From assembly GCA_002245135.1 (NCBI GenBank), contig NGBS01001188.1, positions 21,315 to 85,314 on the forward strand: DNA of 64,000 nt, written 5' to 3'. Source of the DNA: Proteromonas lacertae (Eukaryota; Sar; Bigyra; Opalinata; Proteromonadidae). Of this stretch, positions 1 through 13,020 are shown piece by piece. A program made the translations under genes and the position numbers. The stretch's first letter is position 1, and the number at the start of each line of letters is the position of its first letter. The notes below the pieces were generated by a model that did no database searches, was not told where the DNA came from, and worked only from the letters and a program-made list of their open reading frames with translations.

Positions 1-1741
1 ATCAACTTCTTTGGATTTACTATGATTTAATCTCTTTTCTAATTCCTCATAGTATTTAATAATATAATTATAATCGTTTAATAATCCATTGTATTTCTTA
101 CTCAATACTAAATATTCTACTTTTATTTTTTCTAAATCATTATTTAATTCGTATAATATATTACATTCATTTATATCATTATATTTCCTATTTCTATTAT
201 TATAATAATCAGTAAAATCTAACTGTATTTTGGTGAAATTCTTCTTTAAATCGATTATTGTTTCATATGATTTGATTATTTCTTCTATTAGTGGTTTTGA
301 TGATTCTTTATATTCTAATAATTGATTTAATTTATGAGTTATTTCATCCATCTTTTGATCATATTCTGCTATTAATTGTTTTATTTCTTCACATAATTTC
401 ACATATTTTTCGTATAATTTATTTCGTTTTTCTTCTTCTTCTATACTTTTTCCTTCAATACCAAATATCTGAAATCGCATTTTATCACACTTTAATTCAT
501 CACTCTATATTATATAAATAATAATTTCATTAGAATATACACTTTTATTATAATTCAATATACAACACATATAATACCTCATTTGTCTCCTAATTAACTT
601 TTCATTAAATCTCAAACATTCATTATTAATAGTTGGATAACATTTGATTGTAGAAATATCTTTTACTATACTCAATATTGAATCACTTTCTATTGGTGAA
701 TAAGGTTGAATAACTCCAACAATTATTATATTACTATTACCACCAAGTGTTTCATCTGTTAATGCGACTAATGAGCTATATTCTGGATCATCACATTCAA
801 TAGTATTATCAGCTATAATTCTCTCAACTCGACTAATCAAGCTTCTTATATTGAAGTGATTTAGACTGGATTTGGAGGGAGAATATAATTCATTTAATAA
901 TACTTCATTTACTAAATAATAATAATAATAATAATTAAAATACATTCAAAATAGATTACTCTATAATAATTATGATATTTACATTTCTGATTGTTAATAA
1001 TTTCAGTTATATCACTTACAATATCAAATATTATTGTACCATATCTTATAAATTTGTTTAATTCTTTATGGAGATCATATAACAGATTTTCTCTTGAATC
1101 AACACTCACATCAAATCTATTTTCATTTATTATTATAAATATATATTAATACTTTCTTTCTTTTAATCCACTTACTTTATATCCTTCATCTGTATCAAAT
1201 ATCATATTTGGAAGTGCAGCTTCCATTGAAAATATATCCTTAATTCTGTCTTTAAATAGATTGTAACAATGAATCTTTCCATTATATTCGTATGTGCTAT
1301 TCTTTGACTTATATTTTTCTATATTCTCGAATATTGAAGTGTGAATCTATTGGATGATAATAAAATTGTGATTATAATACGTTATATAATAAGCCGTTTT
1401 TATTGTTACTTAATAAATGATCCAATTTGTTGCCTTCTGAAGAATTAATCATAAATATAGTTTCATTACTACCTCGAATATATTTATTAACAGATTCATC
1501 TACTTTCTATAAACATAATTCATAAAAAACAATACACTCTGAACATTCTGAATATTTCTCACAATATTACCGAAGTAATAAGTATGAACATCATCAGCTT
1601 CAGCTGTAATTGAAATAGAGTCTTCTGTAATTTGATATTGCTGTTCATTGATATTATCATCATCAAAATTACTCAGTACAACTATTTCCTGTTCAATAAT
1701 AAAAAAAATAATTATACAGTGGGTTTACAAATTTCATTCAT
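1..1741 (-). CDS. Kinesin-like protein with degenerate motor, then coiled coil (partial, runs off left edge)
   Basis: The start is ATG at 1739-1741 (MNEICKPT), followed by a 29-bp intron (1689-1717) and further GTAT...TAG introns. The exons together follow a kinesin motor from end to end. YIRGSNETIFMINSSEG sits where kinesins have the P-loop. GLLYNIHTSIFENI matches GIIPRA..IF. YNGKIHCYNLFKDRIKDIF matches the S-x-x-E-I-Y-N-E..DLL region. LTDETLGGNSNIIIVGVIQP (about 700-760) matches LTRLLQDSLGGNSKT. The Walker lysine and threonine, the SSRSH switch I and the DLAGSE switch II are not recognisable, so ATPase activity is unlikely. From about 500 down to base 1 a long charged, leucine-rich stretch continues open and looks like a coiled-coil stalk. 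I infer a non-motile kinesin-family scaffold. The exact intron near 915-965 is uncertain. Confidence 0.7.
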
Positions 1742-1814
1742 TAAAATACTAAATTATACTATAAATACAGTGTATTAATGTATTTATTTGGATTTTTCAT
1801 TTTTTGAATAAAGA

Positions 1815-2015
1815 ATGGATATAAATAGTATGGAAAGAATGTGAAATACTATAGTTACAGACGAATGATCTAAATTCAGTAAAAAAATTTAATATAATGT
1901 ATAGAAAAATAAAATCTGTGTTTGCTTAACTGTTTGTTGTTAATTTTGTCTAGATAAAGAAATTAAAATCGAAGCTGAAAAAAATAGAATATAAATCATT
2001 TATACGAATATATCT
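1815..2015 (+). pseudogene. Decayed copy of the 5' end of the neighbouring 2421-4591 gene
   Basis: From ATG at 1815 the sequence follows exon 1, intron 1 and part of exon 2 of the gene that starts at 2421. Shared stretches include ATGGATAT, ACAGACRAATGATCTAAATT and the AAATYAAATC splice-side end. TGA codons appear within ten codons, and the copy fades after about 2015. It is a partial tandem duplication left behind upstream of the intact copy. The rest of the gap to 2420 is low-complexity GAA-rich and AT-rich sequence, in which I see no gene. Confidence 0.6.
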
Positions 2016-2420
2016 AAGAAGATATAAACAATTCACAGTTAAAATCATTTACAGATGTGTTTTCATCAATTGATAATATTAAAATAAATGATAATTCAGA
2101 AGAAGAAGAAGAAGAAGAAAGATGCTAATAAAGATATGAAAAAAGAAGAAAAAAAATGAAAGAAACTTTAACAAAGGATAGAAAATCATGCTGTATATTA
2201 TGTTAATGATAGTTTAACTCTTTTAACATTCCATTCACCATATTTCAGTTTTTGTTTTATTTTTTTAATTGGCTTATATCTTTTCAAGTAATTATATGTT
2301 TAAAATAATGATACAATTTGGCTTTTATAACATTTAAAAATTAGAGAAACGAATATATTTTAAAGTAATTATTACATTGACAATGTCAATTAATGGTATA
2401 ACAGTTTTTTAAATTGAAAA

Positions 2421-4591
2421 ATGGATATGAAAAATATTAAAGAATATGAAAAACTACAACTACAGACAAATGATCTAAATTCAGTAGAAAGTTTCAATAT
2501 AATGTCCAGAAAAATGAAATCAGTATCTGTGTTACTTTTTATTATTAGATTCGTCCAGGTGGAGAAATTAAGATCGAAGAGCCTATAGTAAACGAAGCTG
2601 AAGAAGAATTGAATATAAATTATCAAGTATAGTTTATAGTAATATGTTTTATATAAATAGAGGTTATTTGAATTGTTATACCCTTGGGATACATTGAAAT
2701 TAAACGATAATACACTCGATCCAAGAATAAATGAGTATGAAATTTAGAAAATATAATATTAATGAATAGAAGACTTCACGATCGTTTATACAATCGAATA
2801 GTGAAATATTTAAAACATGAATTTGATGTGCACGACAAGGATTTGAAGTATTTGAACAATCATTCACTTCTTTCACCTTCTTCAAATGAAATTCGAGCAG
2901 TTAGTCGTTTGAGAATCAGATTGTATCATAAATTGGATATAAAAAGAATTCGAGAAGACGAAATCAAAAAGTTATTAAAAGAAGAAGAAATAATAAAAAA
3001 TGAATTGATAAAAAGTGGAAATAGAGGAAGAATGTTTGAAAGATTAACAGATTTTGTTGAAGATGTAAAAGATGGGAAAAATATAGAAGAAAATTTCCCA
3101 CCATCGGTTGAACTAGAAAGTGAAAAATACCACAAAGGAATAGCAAAATGGAAATCTACATTTAACAAACGTCAATGGTACGGGTTAAAAGACAGTGATG
3201 ATCCAAATAAAAATAAGATTCAAACTAGAAGAATGATAAAACTTTTACCTAATATTCAATTACCAGCAAGATATGGAAGTTTAAATGATTGGATTGAATG
3301 GTATAAAAGAGAAAATAAAGAAATAGAAAGTGATATATATCTAGCAAGTGATATAGAACCATTAACAAAAGAAGAAGTAGAAAATCATCGAAGTAATTTG
3401 ATAGGGAAAAAAGACTTATTAAATAATTATAAAGTTTCTGATAATATTCAAAGAGAAGTGGAAGAAAATGGAGTAATAATCAATAGTCCAAAATTTAAAG
3501 GGAATGTTGGTGGTCCAAGAAATGAATATTTATATACATCTTCTCCAGAATATGATTACTTTTATATGGATGATATTATCTATAATTCAATACCAAAATG
3601 TAATTCTAAATTAATTTATAAATATCCATTAAACAATAAGAATAATATGTGTGAAAATAAAGAATGTGTTTGTAATAAATGTATATTTTATGAAAGACAT
3701 AATATAGAAAGAGATGCTGGATCTATATTTGAAACAACACACGAATTATTCGTAAAATATTGTGAAAATGAATTGTATAATTTAAACGACTTTGGAAGTG
3801 AGAATGAAGTGAAAAGAATGTTATCTTATAAGTTAGAATTATATCCAGATTATGATTTACATCATTTAACTGAAAAACCAAAACCTTCTATCGTTTGGAA
3901 AGATGAAAGACCAATAAAATATGTAATATTTAATCCTAAAGAACTATTGGATATTTTAAAATTTGAATATTCTCCAATTCTTACTACAATTATTAATAAT
4001 TATAAAAATATAATGAAAACACCTCAATATAAAGTTCAAAAAGGAATTCCAATGGAATATTTAAAAAGAATGGAAGTATTATTTAGGAAATTGTCTATGC
4101 CAAGACAACAGAGAGTTCATTATTTATCGCAATTCGCAGGTCAAAATTTCTCTTACAGTGTTAAATATTGCATTCAGAGTTGGGAAAAGGCTTTAATCAA
4201 TATAATGCAAAGAGAGAAATTAATGATGAAAATAAAGAAATTAGTAGAAGAAAAAGATGAAGATACAACAAGTACCGGAGCAGTAATAACTCAAAAGAAG
4301 TTTGAAATTTGGACATTTATTAAACAGAGATATATTCCAAGTGTAAATGTATGTGTTGATGATACTATCAAGTTATATAAAATGTTTAAAATATATCTAA
4401 GTCTTGGAAGTAGTCTTTACATAGAGAGATTAAATGCTGATAATGATTGGATCAGAAATCGTGTGGATTTTACATTAGATGATGTGACAAAAGAAGCACT
4501 AAGAAAGAAAGAGAAAGAGGATATGATTAGAAAGAGAGAGAATGAGAAACAAGCTAAATTGTTGAAAGAACAGAAGAGTAAAAAGAAGTAA
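2421..4591 (+). CDS. Unrecognised conserved-looking protein, about 691 residues
   Basis: Four exons (2421-2522, 2549-2626, 2661-2734, 2770-4591) join in frame across introns of 26, 34 and 35 bp, giving 691 residues. ATG 2421 is chosen because it is the first in-frame ATG of exon 1 and splicing keeps one open frame to TAA at 4589. The protein is hydrophilic, with no signal peptide or membrane segment. It has a lysine/glutamate-rich stretch near residues 135-180, a cysteine cluster (CENKECVCNKC, about residue 375), and a basic helical tail ending KKK. I do not recognise a family. The overall character (helical, W- and Y-containing conserved blocks such as WIEWYKRENKEIESDIYLAS) resembles ciliary or cytoskeletal coiled-coil proteins, but that is only an impression. 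Confidence 0.75.
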
Positions 4592-4758
4592 ATTTAATTC
4601 ATTATTTATTTTATGTTGTTATTTGATTAATAATTTAAAAAAACATATATAATCTTATAATAGAATATAAATGGTTATTCTGTTAAAATTAGAAATAATA
4701 TTTCAAAATTCATTAAAATCATTTTCTTTCTTTTTCATTTACCCTCTTTATCACTTCT

Positions 4759-5344
4759 TTAAGCTGAAACAGCTTCAGTCATATTTATATTATTATTTTT
4801 TATATTATCATTGTATATTATACTATCAGTATTATTGTCATTATCATTATCAAGTGGTCCATCACCATCTATTACAGGTTTTGGATCTAATGAAGGTAAA
4901 GGTTCATTTCCTGAAGCAGATGGAGCTTTAGGAATGCTCTTTTTATTGGATTTGTTTGTGCTATTATTATCATTATCTTCAAGATCAATATCCACATCAC
5001 CAAGTTCATCATCATCATCATCATCATCATCTAAATTTTCATGGTTTTCACCATCTTCTAAATTGTATAATTCATTATCATCATTATCTTCATCACTCAA
5101 TTGTACTTCTTCTTCTTCTTCATTGTTATTATCATTGTTATTATCATTATCATCACTTAATTCATTAGTATTAGTTGATTCTACTGGTTCAGGTTTAGTA
5201 GTCTCCTTCTTTTTAATTGCTTTCTTTGCTACTTTCTTTACTTCATTTGGCTTGCTCTTTGGTGCTGGCATTTCATCATCATCCTGTTGTTGTTGTTGTT
5301 GTTGATTTTCTTCTTCTTCTTCTGGTTGTGGTTCAACTAATCTT

Positions 5345-5375
<31 letters not shown>

Positions 5376-7869
5376 CATTTTGTTGTTGACTTCTGCTACT
5401 ATTCTTCTTACTCTTTCGTTTATTATTTTGATTATTCTTTTTATTCTTATGTTTTGGTGTAGTATAAGATTCAGGTTTAAATGAACAATTCTCTACTTCC
5501 AATTGTTTCTTTCTTTCTTCTAATTCCTTGTAATCTTTAGGTTTTGATAATTGACTCCATACATCACTTCTATTCTGAGTAACTTTATCATATTTTGATT
5601 GTTTAGTATTAGGTGTAAATGGACAATCTTTCTTTAAATATTCTTGAGCCTTTTGTTCTCTCTTTTCCATTATTCGCTTATAATCATTAGTTCTCTTCCA
5701 TATTGGAGTATTCTCTTTATCATATGGATTAATCTCAGGGTGGAAAGTACATTCTTCATATCCTTTATATTCTAACTCCTGCTTACGTTGTTCCATTTGA
5801 TTCTGTATATTTTCATTACGATTATTACTGATAGAGAATAATCTGTCAAATACAGATTCTTCATTCCTACTTTCATCTAATGGAATATTCTCATTAATCT
5901 CAGGATGGAATGAAGGGACTTCTTTGTAGGAGTAATCTATATGTTCAGGTTGCGCTAAATATAATCTTTCATAAACATTCTTACCTGCTCGAATATGTAG
6001 ATTTTTGGCTTTATTAACTCTTGGATGGAAAGTGCAATCTTCAATTTCTTTATTGGCTTTTTCTTTCTTTTTTTCTTCTAATCTCTTCTTATATTCTTTA
6101 GCAGCTTCAAAATTACGTTCAGCTACATCTTTATCTGTCTTTAAATACCTTCCACTACCATTTGTTTCATTTACTGATTTAATATAATAATCATCGTTAA
6201 TTTCTGGTGTAAAAGTACATTCTTCTAATTCAAATTCCATTTTAGTTTCTTCTAAATCATCATAATTCTTTCTACATTTATTCTGTCTTTCTTGAAAGTT
6301 GTCTTTGCCTTTTAGTAATTGTTTTGTCTTCTTTTTATTAGTTTGAGGCGTAAAACTAGGTTCTTCTGGTGGTTTAGGATTCTCAATCTGTTTCATTGCT
6401 TTCTTATATAAATCAGCATATACATTCTTCTCTTTTCTATTTAAACTTTGGCTTCTCTTGTTAATCTGAGGATGAAATGTACCTTCACTTCTTCCAGCAT
6501 GAGAGTTATAATATTCATCGTAAAACTGATTACTATGAATTATATGACTTCTTTTAACACTTTGTTCAAGCCTTTGCTCGAAGGTAGTTGTTGGTGTGAA
6601 TGATCTATTGATAGTTGGTGTATAACTGTTCTCAGTGTCTTTCATTCTAGCTATTTCTTCTGCTTCTATTTTGTTATGTTGAGATATCTTTGCTTTCTCG
6701 TATAGTCTTACTCCTGCTGGTTTACCATCATCGTCATCTTCACTCATATGATATTCATTAATCTTTGGATGGAAAGTATATTCTTGTTCTGTTTGGGAAT
6801 CTATATCATCTAATCTTTTGAATAAATCACTTCCTCTTGGCTTGTCTTTTAATACTTTTTCACGTTTTGGAACACTTAAATATCGTTTTTCTATTGGTAT
6901 ACGTGGTTTAGTGAATTTATAATTTACTGTAGTTGAAGGATGGTGAGTACATTCTAAATCTTCTAATTTCATTTGTAATTGTTTTCTTTTTTCTTCTTTT
7001 AATAATGCATTTTCGTATAAATCATTAGAAGCTTTCTATTGAAAGATTAATAATATTAAAAAAAATAATAAGTTTGTTATAAAGAATAAAAATATAGTCG
7101 TTTCAGAAAACACAAGAGTTACGTTGATAATATGATGTATGTATAAAAATTAATAAGTATTATATATATAGAGAGTATATATACTTCTGGACTACGATTC
7201 TTTAACTTAGAACTGTTCACCTTTGGTTTAAAGGGTGTTTCATTCTTGATTTCTTGTTCTAACTTCTTTTGTCTGATTTTCTATTTTGATAAATATTAAT
7301 TAAGCTATACTCTTGACATTTCTAATCTATGATGTAACTCTTCATATTCATTCTAATTAAATAATAAATAATGAAATTTAGATATATACTCTTGTTATTT
7401 CGGATTTACAAGATGCTCTAGTCTTGGTTGTAGCATTCATAGTCACTGATGGAGATCTAAAATCATCATTATCATTAGACTGTCTTGTTAGATTCAATGG
7501 ACTAGTCATAATTTTCTTCTTTTGAGCTGCTGGTGCAGTTACCTATACAATTAGAATCCTTATTATACAGATCTCTTAATGACGGTTGACTTTTTTGGTG
7601 AAGCCTAACGAAATATTATTGCAATGAATAATACATAATTGTTTTTAATAGGTGTCTGTTGTAGTTGTTGTGGATTATCACCTATAACAGTTACAAAATT
7701 GGTTGATACTTTCTTCCTGGTTGTCAGGTCGTTGAATAGGTACATGCTGGTTATCTCTCTTGCCCTGATGTGGTCTTACAGCCATGTTTTCTTCCTCTCT
7801 ATCAACAATTGGACTAGTTGATGGATTAGAAGCATCTTCTGAAGTCATGAGCTTATGAGGGGTTGGCAT
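4759..7869 (-). CDS. Repeat protein with xFxPxIN motifs and acidic, Q- and N-rich tail
   Basis: The start is ATG at 7867-7869 (MPTPHKLMTSEDA). Seven exons join in frame to about 935 residues. The introns are short except the last one (7036-7184, 149 bp). The long final exon carries many copies of a motif of the form TFHPxIN or SFTPxxN (for example YTFHPKIN, GTFHPQIN, CTFHPEIN, PFTPNTK). The copies are spaced roughly 40-60 residues apart and are preceded by R-L-x-x or LYKKA/LYEKA helices. Proteins of this repeat style are known from protists, but I know of no defined biochemical role. The tail is low complexity: a polyN run, a polyQ run, polyD stretches and lysine/serine-rich segments, ending EAVSA. 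The first exon lies 140 bp from the divergent MFS gene. Confidence 0.75.
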
Positions 7870-7980
7870 TTCAAAAATTATAAATTACAGTAAAATTAAT
7901 TTGGAGAATGAACAAGGGGTTAGTAAGAATTGAAAATTTCAAAAAAATTCAGAATAACTCCCACTTGCATTAGTAAAAAT

Positions 7981-7990
7981 CTATTCGTTT
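7981..7990 (+). promoter_or_regulatory. TATTCGTTT-type box upstream of the MFS gene
   Basis: CTATTCGTTTCAG lies about 20 bp before ATG 8010. The same core in the same orientation relative to the gene precedes the RCC1-TBC gene (20229-20238) and the A20/AN1 gene (18022-18036, read on the minus strand). Promoter function is inferred from recurrence only. Confidence 0.35.
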
Positions 7991-8009
7991 CAGGTCATTT
8001 AAAAAAATC

Positions 8010-9294
8010 ATGCTGAATAAACATTATTATATGACTCTATGCTTCATTATGTATGGTCTGGCATACATATCGAGGAAAAGCTTTAACTCCCTCATACCAA
8101 AAATTGAAGAGGAGGTTGGAATTTCTACTCAATTTGTTGGTAGTGTGAGTCTTTACACTCATATTAGTTATGTTGTTAGCAAAGTTTTTGGCAATATTGT
8201 ATCAGATTATTGTGATGCAAAACAGTCCATCATCCTTTATTTGTCAATGTCTCTCATATCGCACATATTAATCTACACAAAAATCACCAATGAATCAATT
8301 GCATTGTTAGTGTATTTATCACTGAATTCGCTTTCAATTGGTGCATTATGGTCTTCTGTTCGAACTTTAATATTTAATTGGACAAATAAATCAGGTATTT
8401 TTATTTAAAAATTCATAATTTCATAATATATAGAAAGAGGAATGTATACTGCATTAATGACTAATTCAACTTTAATTGGAAGTTTTATCATAACATTTTT
8501 ATTACATTTTAAATTTCTATTAGCTAAACAGATCTTTATGATTTATACATTTATTATATTGATTAATATAATTGTCTCTAGTTTAATTGAATCTGAAGCC
8601 AAAAAAGAAAGAGAGTGAAGAAGATAAAAAAGAAAATGAAAAAGAGTCAACTCAAACGGACATCAAGCCTAATTATTATGTTTTGTTGATTCTGTTGATA
8701 GGTCATTCGATAGTTCATTTTCTAAAGACAATATGGTCTGATTGGCTTTCTTCTTTATTATTTAATTATTATAATTTCAATTCGATTGATATAAGTAGTT
8801 TAATATTATCATATGATATAGGAAATATATTTGGAGGAATTTCAGCTGGTTATATCTCCGATTTAAAATCATATTCCAAAAATAGATCCGTTATTATATT
8901 ATATTATTGTGTAGTAGGTTTTATTCATTCATTATTTTATCAGTATATTTCAATATCAAATAATAATGAAGTTGATAATAATTCATTTTTGTTTTATATA
9001 ATTTTAATAATGTTATTTATTAGTGGTTTTTCCTTAGGAGGTCCTTTCTGTTTAGGTGGATTAGTAATAAGTGAATTTGATGTTAAAAATAAAGGTAAAA
9101 TCAGTGCGTTAGCAAGTATTGCAGAATTATCACTAAGTCCTTTGAATATTGTGGTGAATAAATATATTCAAAGTTATGGATGGAATATTTTGCTTATTAT
9201 TTATACATTATGTTTTGTAGTTATTTTCCTATTCTTTGTTCCTTATGTAGTTATTGTGAATAATAGTTTGAAGAAAGAGATTAAGAGGGATTGA
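8010..9294 (+). CDS. MFS transporter, SLC37 / sugar-phosphate exchanger-like
   Basis: A multi-pass membrane protein of about 414 residues. The start is ATG 8010 (MLNKHYYMTLCFIMYGLAYI) and there is one 39-bp intron (8395-8433). The N-terminal YGLAYISRKSFNSLIPKIEE fits the first helix and loop of the SLC37/GlpT-type major facilitator group (organophosphate exchangers). The glycine-rich GNIFGGISAGYISD is the usual mid-protein MFS loop. The coding length is one base too long: after VSSLIESEAKK the frame breaks at the A6 run 8601-8606. Removing one A restores a continuous frame through the central hydrophilic loop (KKKESEEDKKENE) into the second half. The break lies in a homopolymer in an otherwise healthy gene, so an assembly error is the simplest explanation. 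Substrate cannot be told. Confidence 0.7.
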
Positions 9295-9512
9295 GTAAAT
9301 TTAAATTATATTTTAATATATTTAAATATTGTTGTATTGTATAAATAAAAATTGCGAAATTTAATATTTTTACATCTGTTATGATTATTATCTAATATTA
9401 TACACACTATTTTTTATTTAGGTTTGAATTATTGGTTTGAGTCTTCGTTTCTTCTCAGAACTTTTTCTACTAAATCCCAATAGTATTTAGTATTATTAAT
9501 AGCTAATAAACA

Positions 9513-10350
9513 ATGGATAATATATTCTTATGGTTGTCAGGAACTGCATTTGCCGGTGCGTATATAAAGAGTTGTGAATATTCTTTATTTCATATAGTTT
9601 TAAATTTTTATATGATGGTTATGCATATAGTAGAACTGAAACAAATATAAGACATGTTGATGATGTTCCTGATACTATGCCTCACTACCAGAAGATTAAT
9701 GGAACAATTTTAGCTTCCAACCCATTGATGCATATGGGAGCTGATAATACCTTAGAACAATATGATAATACAATATATTTAGAAACTAGAATTCAACAAA
9801 TAGCAGAAGAACGAGAAGGAATAGTGAAAGACTTAAAATCGAATGAAAGTGTTTATTTATCCATTTCACCAGTATTTTCATTGAAATTAATGAATAATGC
9901 TAAATGTACAGTATATACGAATGGAGTAAATCCTTATTTCTTATCATTAATGTCTCATCCGGTCAAATCTACTCCAATTATTACAGAGAAAGAAGAAATG
10001 ATTGGCACTCCAATCCATCCACCAGTACCTACTACAATAGTGAAAGCTGGAAGTGAAAGAGTATATGGTGTTGGAGCTGGTGAAAATGTGACAATTTATG
10101 GTGATTTAACGAGATATGAGAATGGATATTGTATTCAAGCATCTCCATATAGATTCTGTGTATAATCTTATATTGTATAATATCTTTAAAATAGCCTTTC
10201 TTGATTACTAATGGTAATAAACGTGAAGTAATTGAATATTTCCAGAATCAACAGTTTAATTCATACTTCATTGGCATGAGTTTATTAGCTGCTGGTGGTA
10301 TATGTATGTTCTACAGACATAAACATCAAAAAAGTGTCCAAGTCTTATAA
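9513..10350 (+). CDS. GIDE/MUL1-like membrane protein lacking RING, paralogue 1
   Basis: Three exons (9513-9559, 9598-10159, 10195-10350) give 254 residues. There is a short N-terminal hydrophobic helix (MDNIFLWLSGTAFAGA) followed by KFLYDGY. A GIDE-type domain follows: KINGTILASNP, then YLETRIQQ, then ERVYGVGAGENVTIYGDLTR. The second helix is SYFIGMSLLAAGGICMFY, near the C terminus. This is the two-helix layout of MUL1/MAPL, a mitochondrial and peroxisomal membrane E3 ligase, but no cysteine-rich RING follows, so ligase activity is not expected. It is the first of three related genes (13163 and 14116). The donor GTATAT at 9560 is chosen over GTGCGT because it alone keeps the frame. Confidence 0.6.
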
Positions 10351-10484
10351 ATAGATTTTAAACATTTTCTAAACCATATACTAAACTATTTTTGTATAAA
10401 TTCTTCTACATATATCTTTATCTTCACAACAAAAATTCACTTTTAAAAAAAGTTGGGATTTCTTACACTTTACATTCATTTTGA

Positions 10485-13020
10485 ATGACTACAACCATTA
10501 ATTTCCAAACAATCTATGGAGCCACTTCAGAAGGACCTATATGCTCTATTCTAAAGATTGATAATGTATGCTTTGTACTTTTCACTCATTATAGATATCT
10601 ATATTATTGGATTGCGGTTGGGATGATAATTTTGATGTAAGTTTATTAGAACCATTACGTGAAATAGTTCCAAATATCCAGCTGGTATTAATATCACATC
10701 CTGATCTTGAACATCTTGGTGCTTTACCTTATATTCACAAGCACTTTAATTTAACAGCACGAATATACTGTACACAACCAATTTGTTCACTTGGTCGAAT
10801 ATGTCTGAAAGATATAGTTAAAACTCGTTCAAATTATGAAATTTTCGATATATTTACTGATGAAGATATTGATGAATGTTTCAATTCAATGGTCTCCTGT
10901 GGTTACGGAGTTCCATTACGATTTGAAGGAACAGATATCATAATTAAGGCATATCGAGCTGGTAGATTAATAGGTAGTTCAATCTGGGAAATTCGTAAAG
11001 AATATGACAAAATATATTACGCAATGGAATTCAATCCAAGACATAACAACCTTGTAGATGGTGCTGATATTAAATCCATCAAAAATCCAACGTTATTCAT
11101 AACGGATAGTTATAATTGGTCAAATTTTGATGGACAACCAGAGAGTAAAGACAAAAAACCGCTCAAACAGACAGAAATAGTAAAAGATTTAGGAGATTCA
11201 ATTTGGGAGATATTAAAAGTAGGTGGAAATGTCTTAATCCCATGCGATAATGTAGGTAAATGTTTGAGTATATTAATTGAATTAGAAAAAATCTGGAGAG
11301 AGAAATCATGGGGATTAAGTTACGATTTATATTTTCTACAAAGTTATAGTAAAAGTACAATAGATAGATGTATAGAATTTCCACATTGGCTTAGAAAGAA
11401 CAACGAATCAAATTTAGATTTTAATTATCTGCAGTTAATCGAAAATATGGATGAATTAAGAGTGGAAAATAAGGTGGATAATAGAATATTATCATTAAAT
11501 ACTGAAAGAGTAAGGAGTAATGGACAAACAACAAATACAATTAAAGATTTCATCAAACCGATGGTAGTGGTTACACCAATGATATCATTAAATACAAGTT
11601 TCGCACAATACCGTTTGGTAAATTGGGGCGCACCGAAAAGGGAGGAAAATCATAATTTATTATTAATGACTGAAAAACCACCAGATTATACACTCTCCTA
11701 TGAAATATTAAAATATAAATTAAATGAATCTGAAAATATAAGTAAATTCCATTATATACATAGACAGAAAGTGGTATTAAGAGATGATGAATTGGAAGAA
11801 TATAAACGAAAAACTGATGAAGAAAATGAATTGAAAAGAAAGAATAAATTATTAACCAATCAAATTGAAGAGATTGGAAATGAATCCAGTAGTGATGATG
11901 ATGAAGAAATTGATGATATAAATAATGAAGATAATAATAGAGAATTAAGAAGAAAACGTAAATCAATAATATCTGAATTAGCACATGGTAAATACACTAT
12001 TCCTAAATATCCTATGTTTGATTATGTTGAAGATAATACAATTATTGATGACTATGGTGTAAGATATGATAATGTAATTATAGAACCACCTGTTTTTAAA
12101 TCAGTAAATCAAGAAAATAATAATAATAACGTTGCTACTAATTTTAATAACCTAAGTAGCAATATCGATGCTTTATCCAATCCAACCTCAAACACTTCTC
12201 AAGCCACAAATAAAAATGTAAAAATAGATCCGTTACAATTTGAAAAAATGCCAATGAAGACTTTCCAAGAGGATCGAACAATGGAAATTAATTGTAAAGT
12301 AAAATATATTCCATTTAATGACCATTGTGAACCTTATGATTCTTATAGTATTATCACTGGTTCAATTCAACCAAAGAAGTTAATTATTGTGCATGGAAAC
12401 GAAGTAGGAACTGAAAATATGGCAAATCATATAACCACTACTTTAATGAATAAAAATCCAACTTTTGAAGTGTATATCCCAAAAGACACTGAAGTGGTTG
12501 AATTAAAAACACAGTCTACAATTATTAAGACAAAAATAGATAAACAATTAATATCTAAACCGTTGAAGTTTATAAAGAGTAGTAAGGATTGTTCATTAGG
12601 TTTTATAAGCTGTGAATTTGTTAATGAAAATGATGAAAATAGTAATAAAGAAATTATCTATGACAATAATAACAGTGATGATTATAGAAGTGAAAATGAG
12701 AATTTAACGATGATACCAACTCCTCAATTTATTGAAAGTATATTAATTATTAATTTATTTATTTTTATTATATAGCAAGTGATTGTGACTTATATGTAAG
12801 TGATGAAGATTTGTTGCTTCACAAATTAAACAAGTTATTACTTGATAATAAGATAAATGCTGAAATTAAGTATAATACAAAAGAAAAATCCGTGATTTTG
12901 TGTAATAAATTGATAAAAATACAGATATCTAATAAAAATTTGTTTTTAGATGGTCCAGTCTGTAAATTATATTATACAATTAAAGATATCTTGTTTAGTC
13001 AATTACATCCATTGTTTTAG
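10485..13020 (+). CDS. CPSF2: Cleavage and polyadenylation specificity factor subunit 2 (CPSF100)
   Basis: Three exons (10485-10565, 10595-12737, 12776-13020) give 822 residues. The N terminus (TIYGATSEGPICSILKIDN, then LLLDCGWDDNFD) and ISHPDLEHLGALPYIHKHF are diagnostic of the metallo-beta-lactamase fold of CPSF100/Cft2. The HxHxDH zinc motif of the CPSF73 nuclease is replaced here, as is normal for this non-catalytic partner. A beta-CASP region follows (NVLIPCDNVGKCLSIL). The long acidic linker (ESSSDDDEEIDD, residues about 430-470) and PKKLIIVHGNEVGTENM also match the family. It works in the nuclear pre-mRNA 3'-end processing complex with CPSF73. The last exon is recovered only by splicing a 38-bp intron. 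Confidence 0.88.

Noticed and set aside
291-521. Plus-strand ORF opposite the kinesin-like coiled coil
   Set aside because: It mirrors a clear minus-strand coiled-coil reading and is almost entirely I, L, F, Y and H.
4671-5462. Plus-strand ORFs opposite the TFHP-repeat gene tail
   Set aside because: They are antisense shadows of GAT/AAC/CAA repeats (poly-S, poly-H, poly-C readings).
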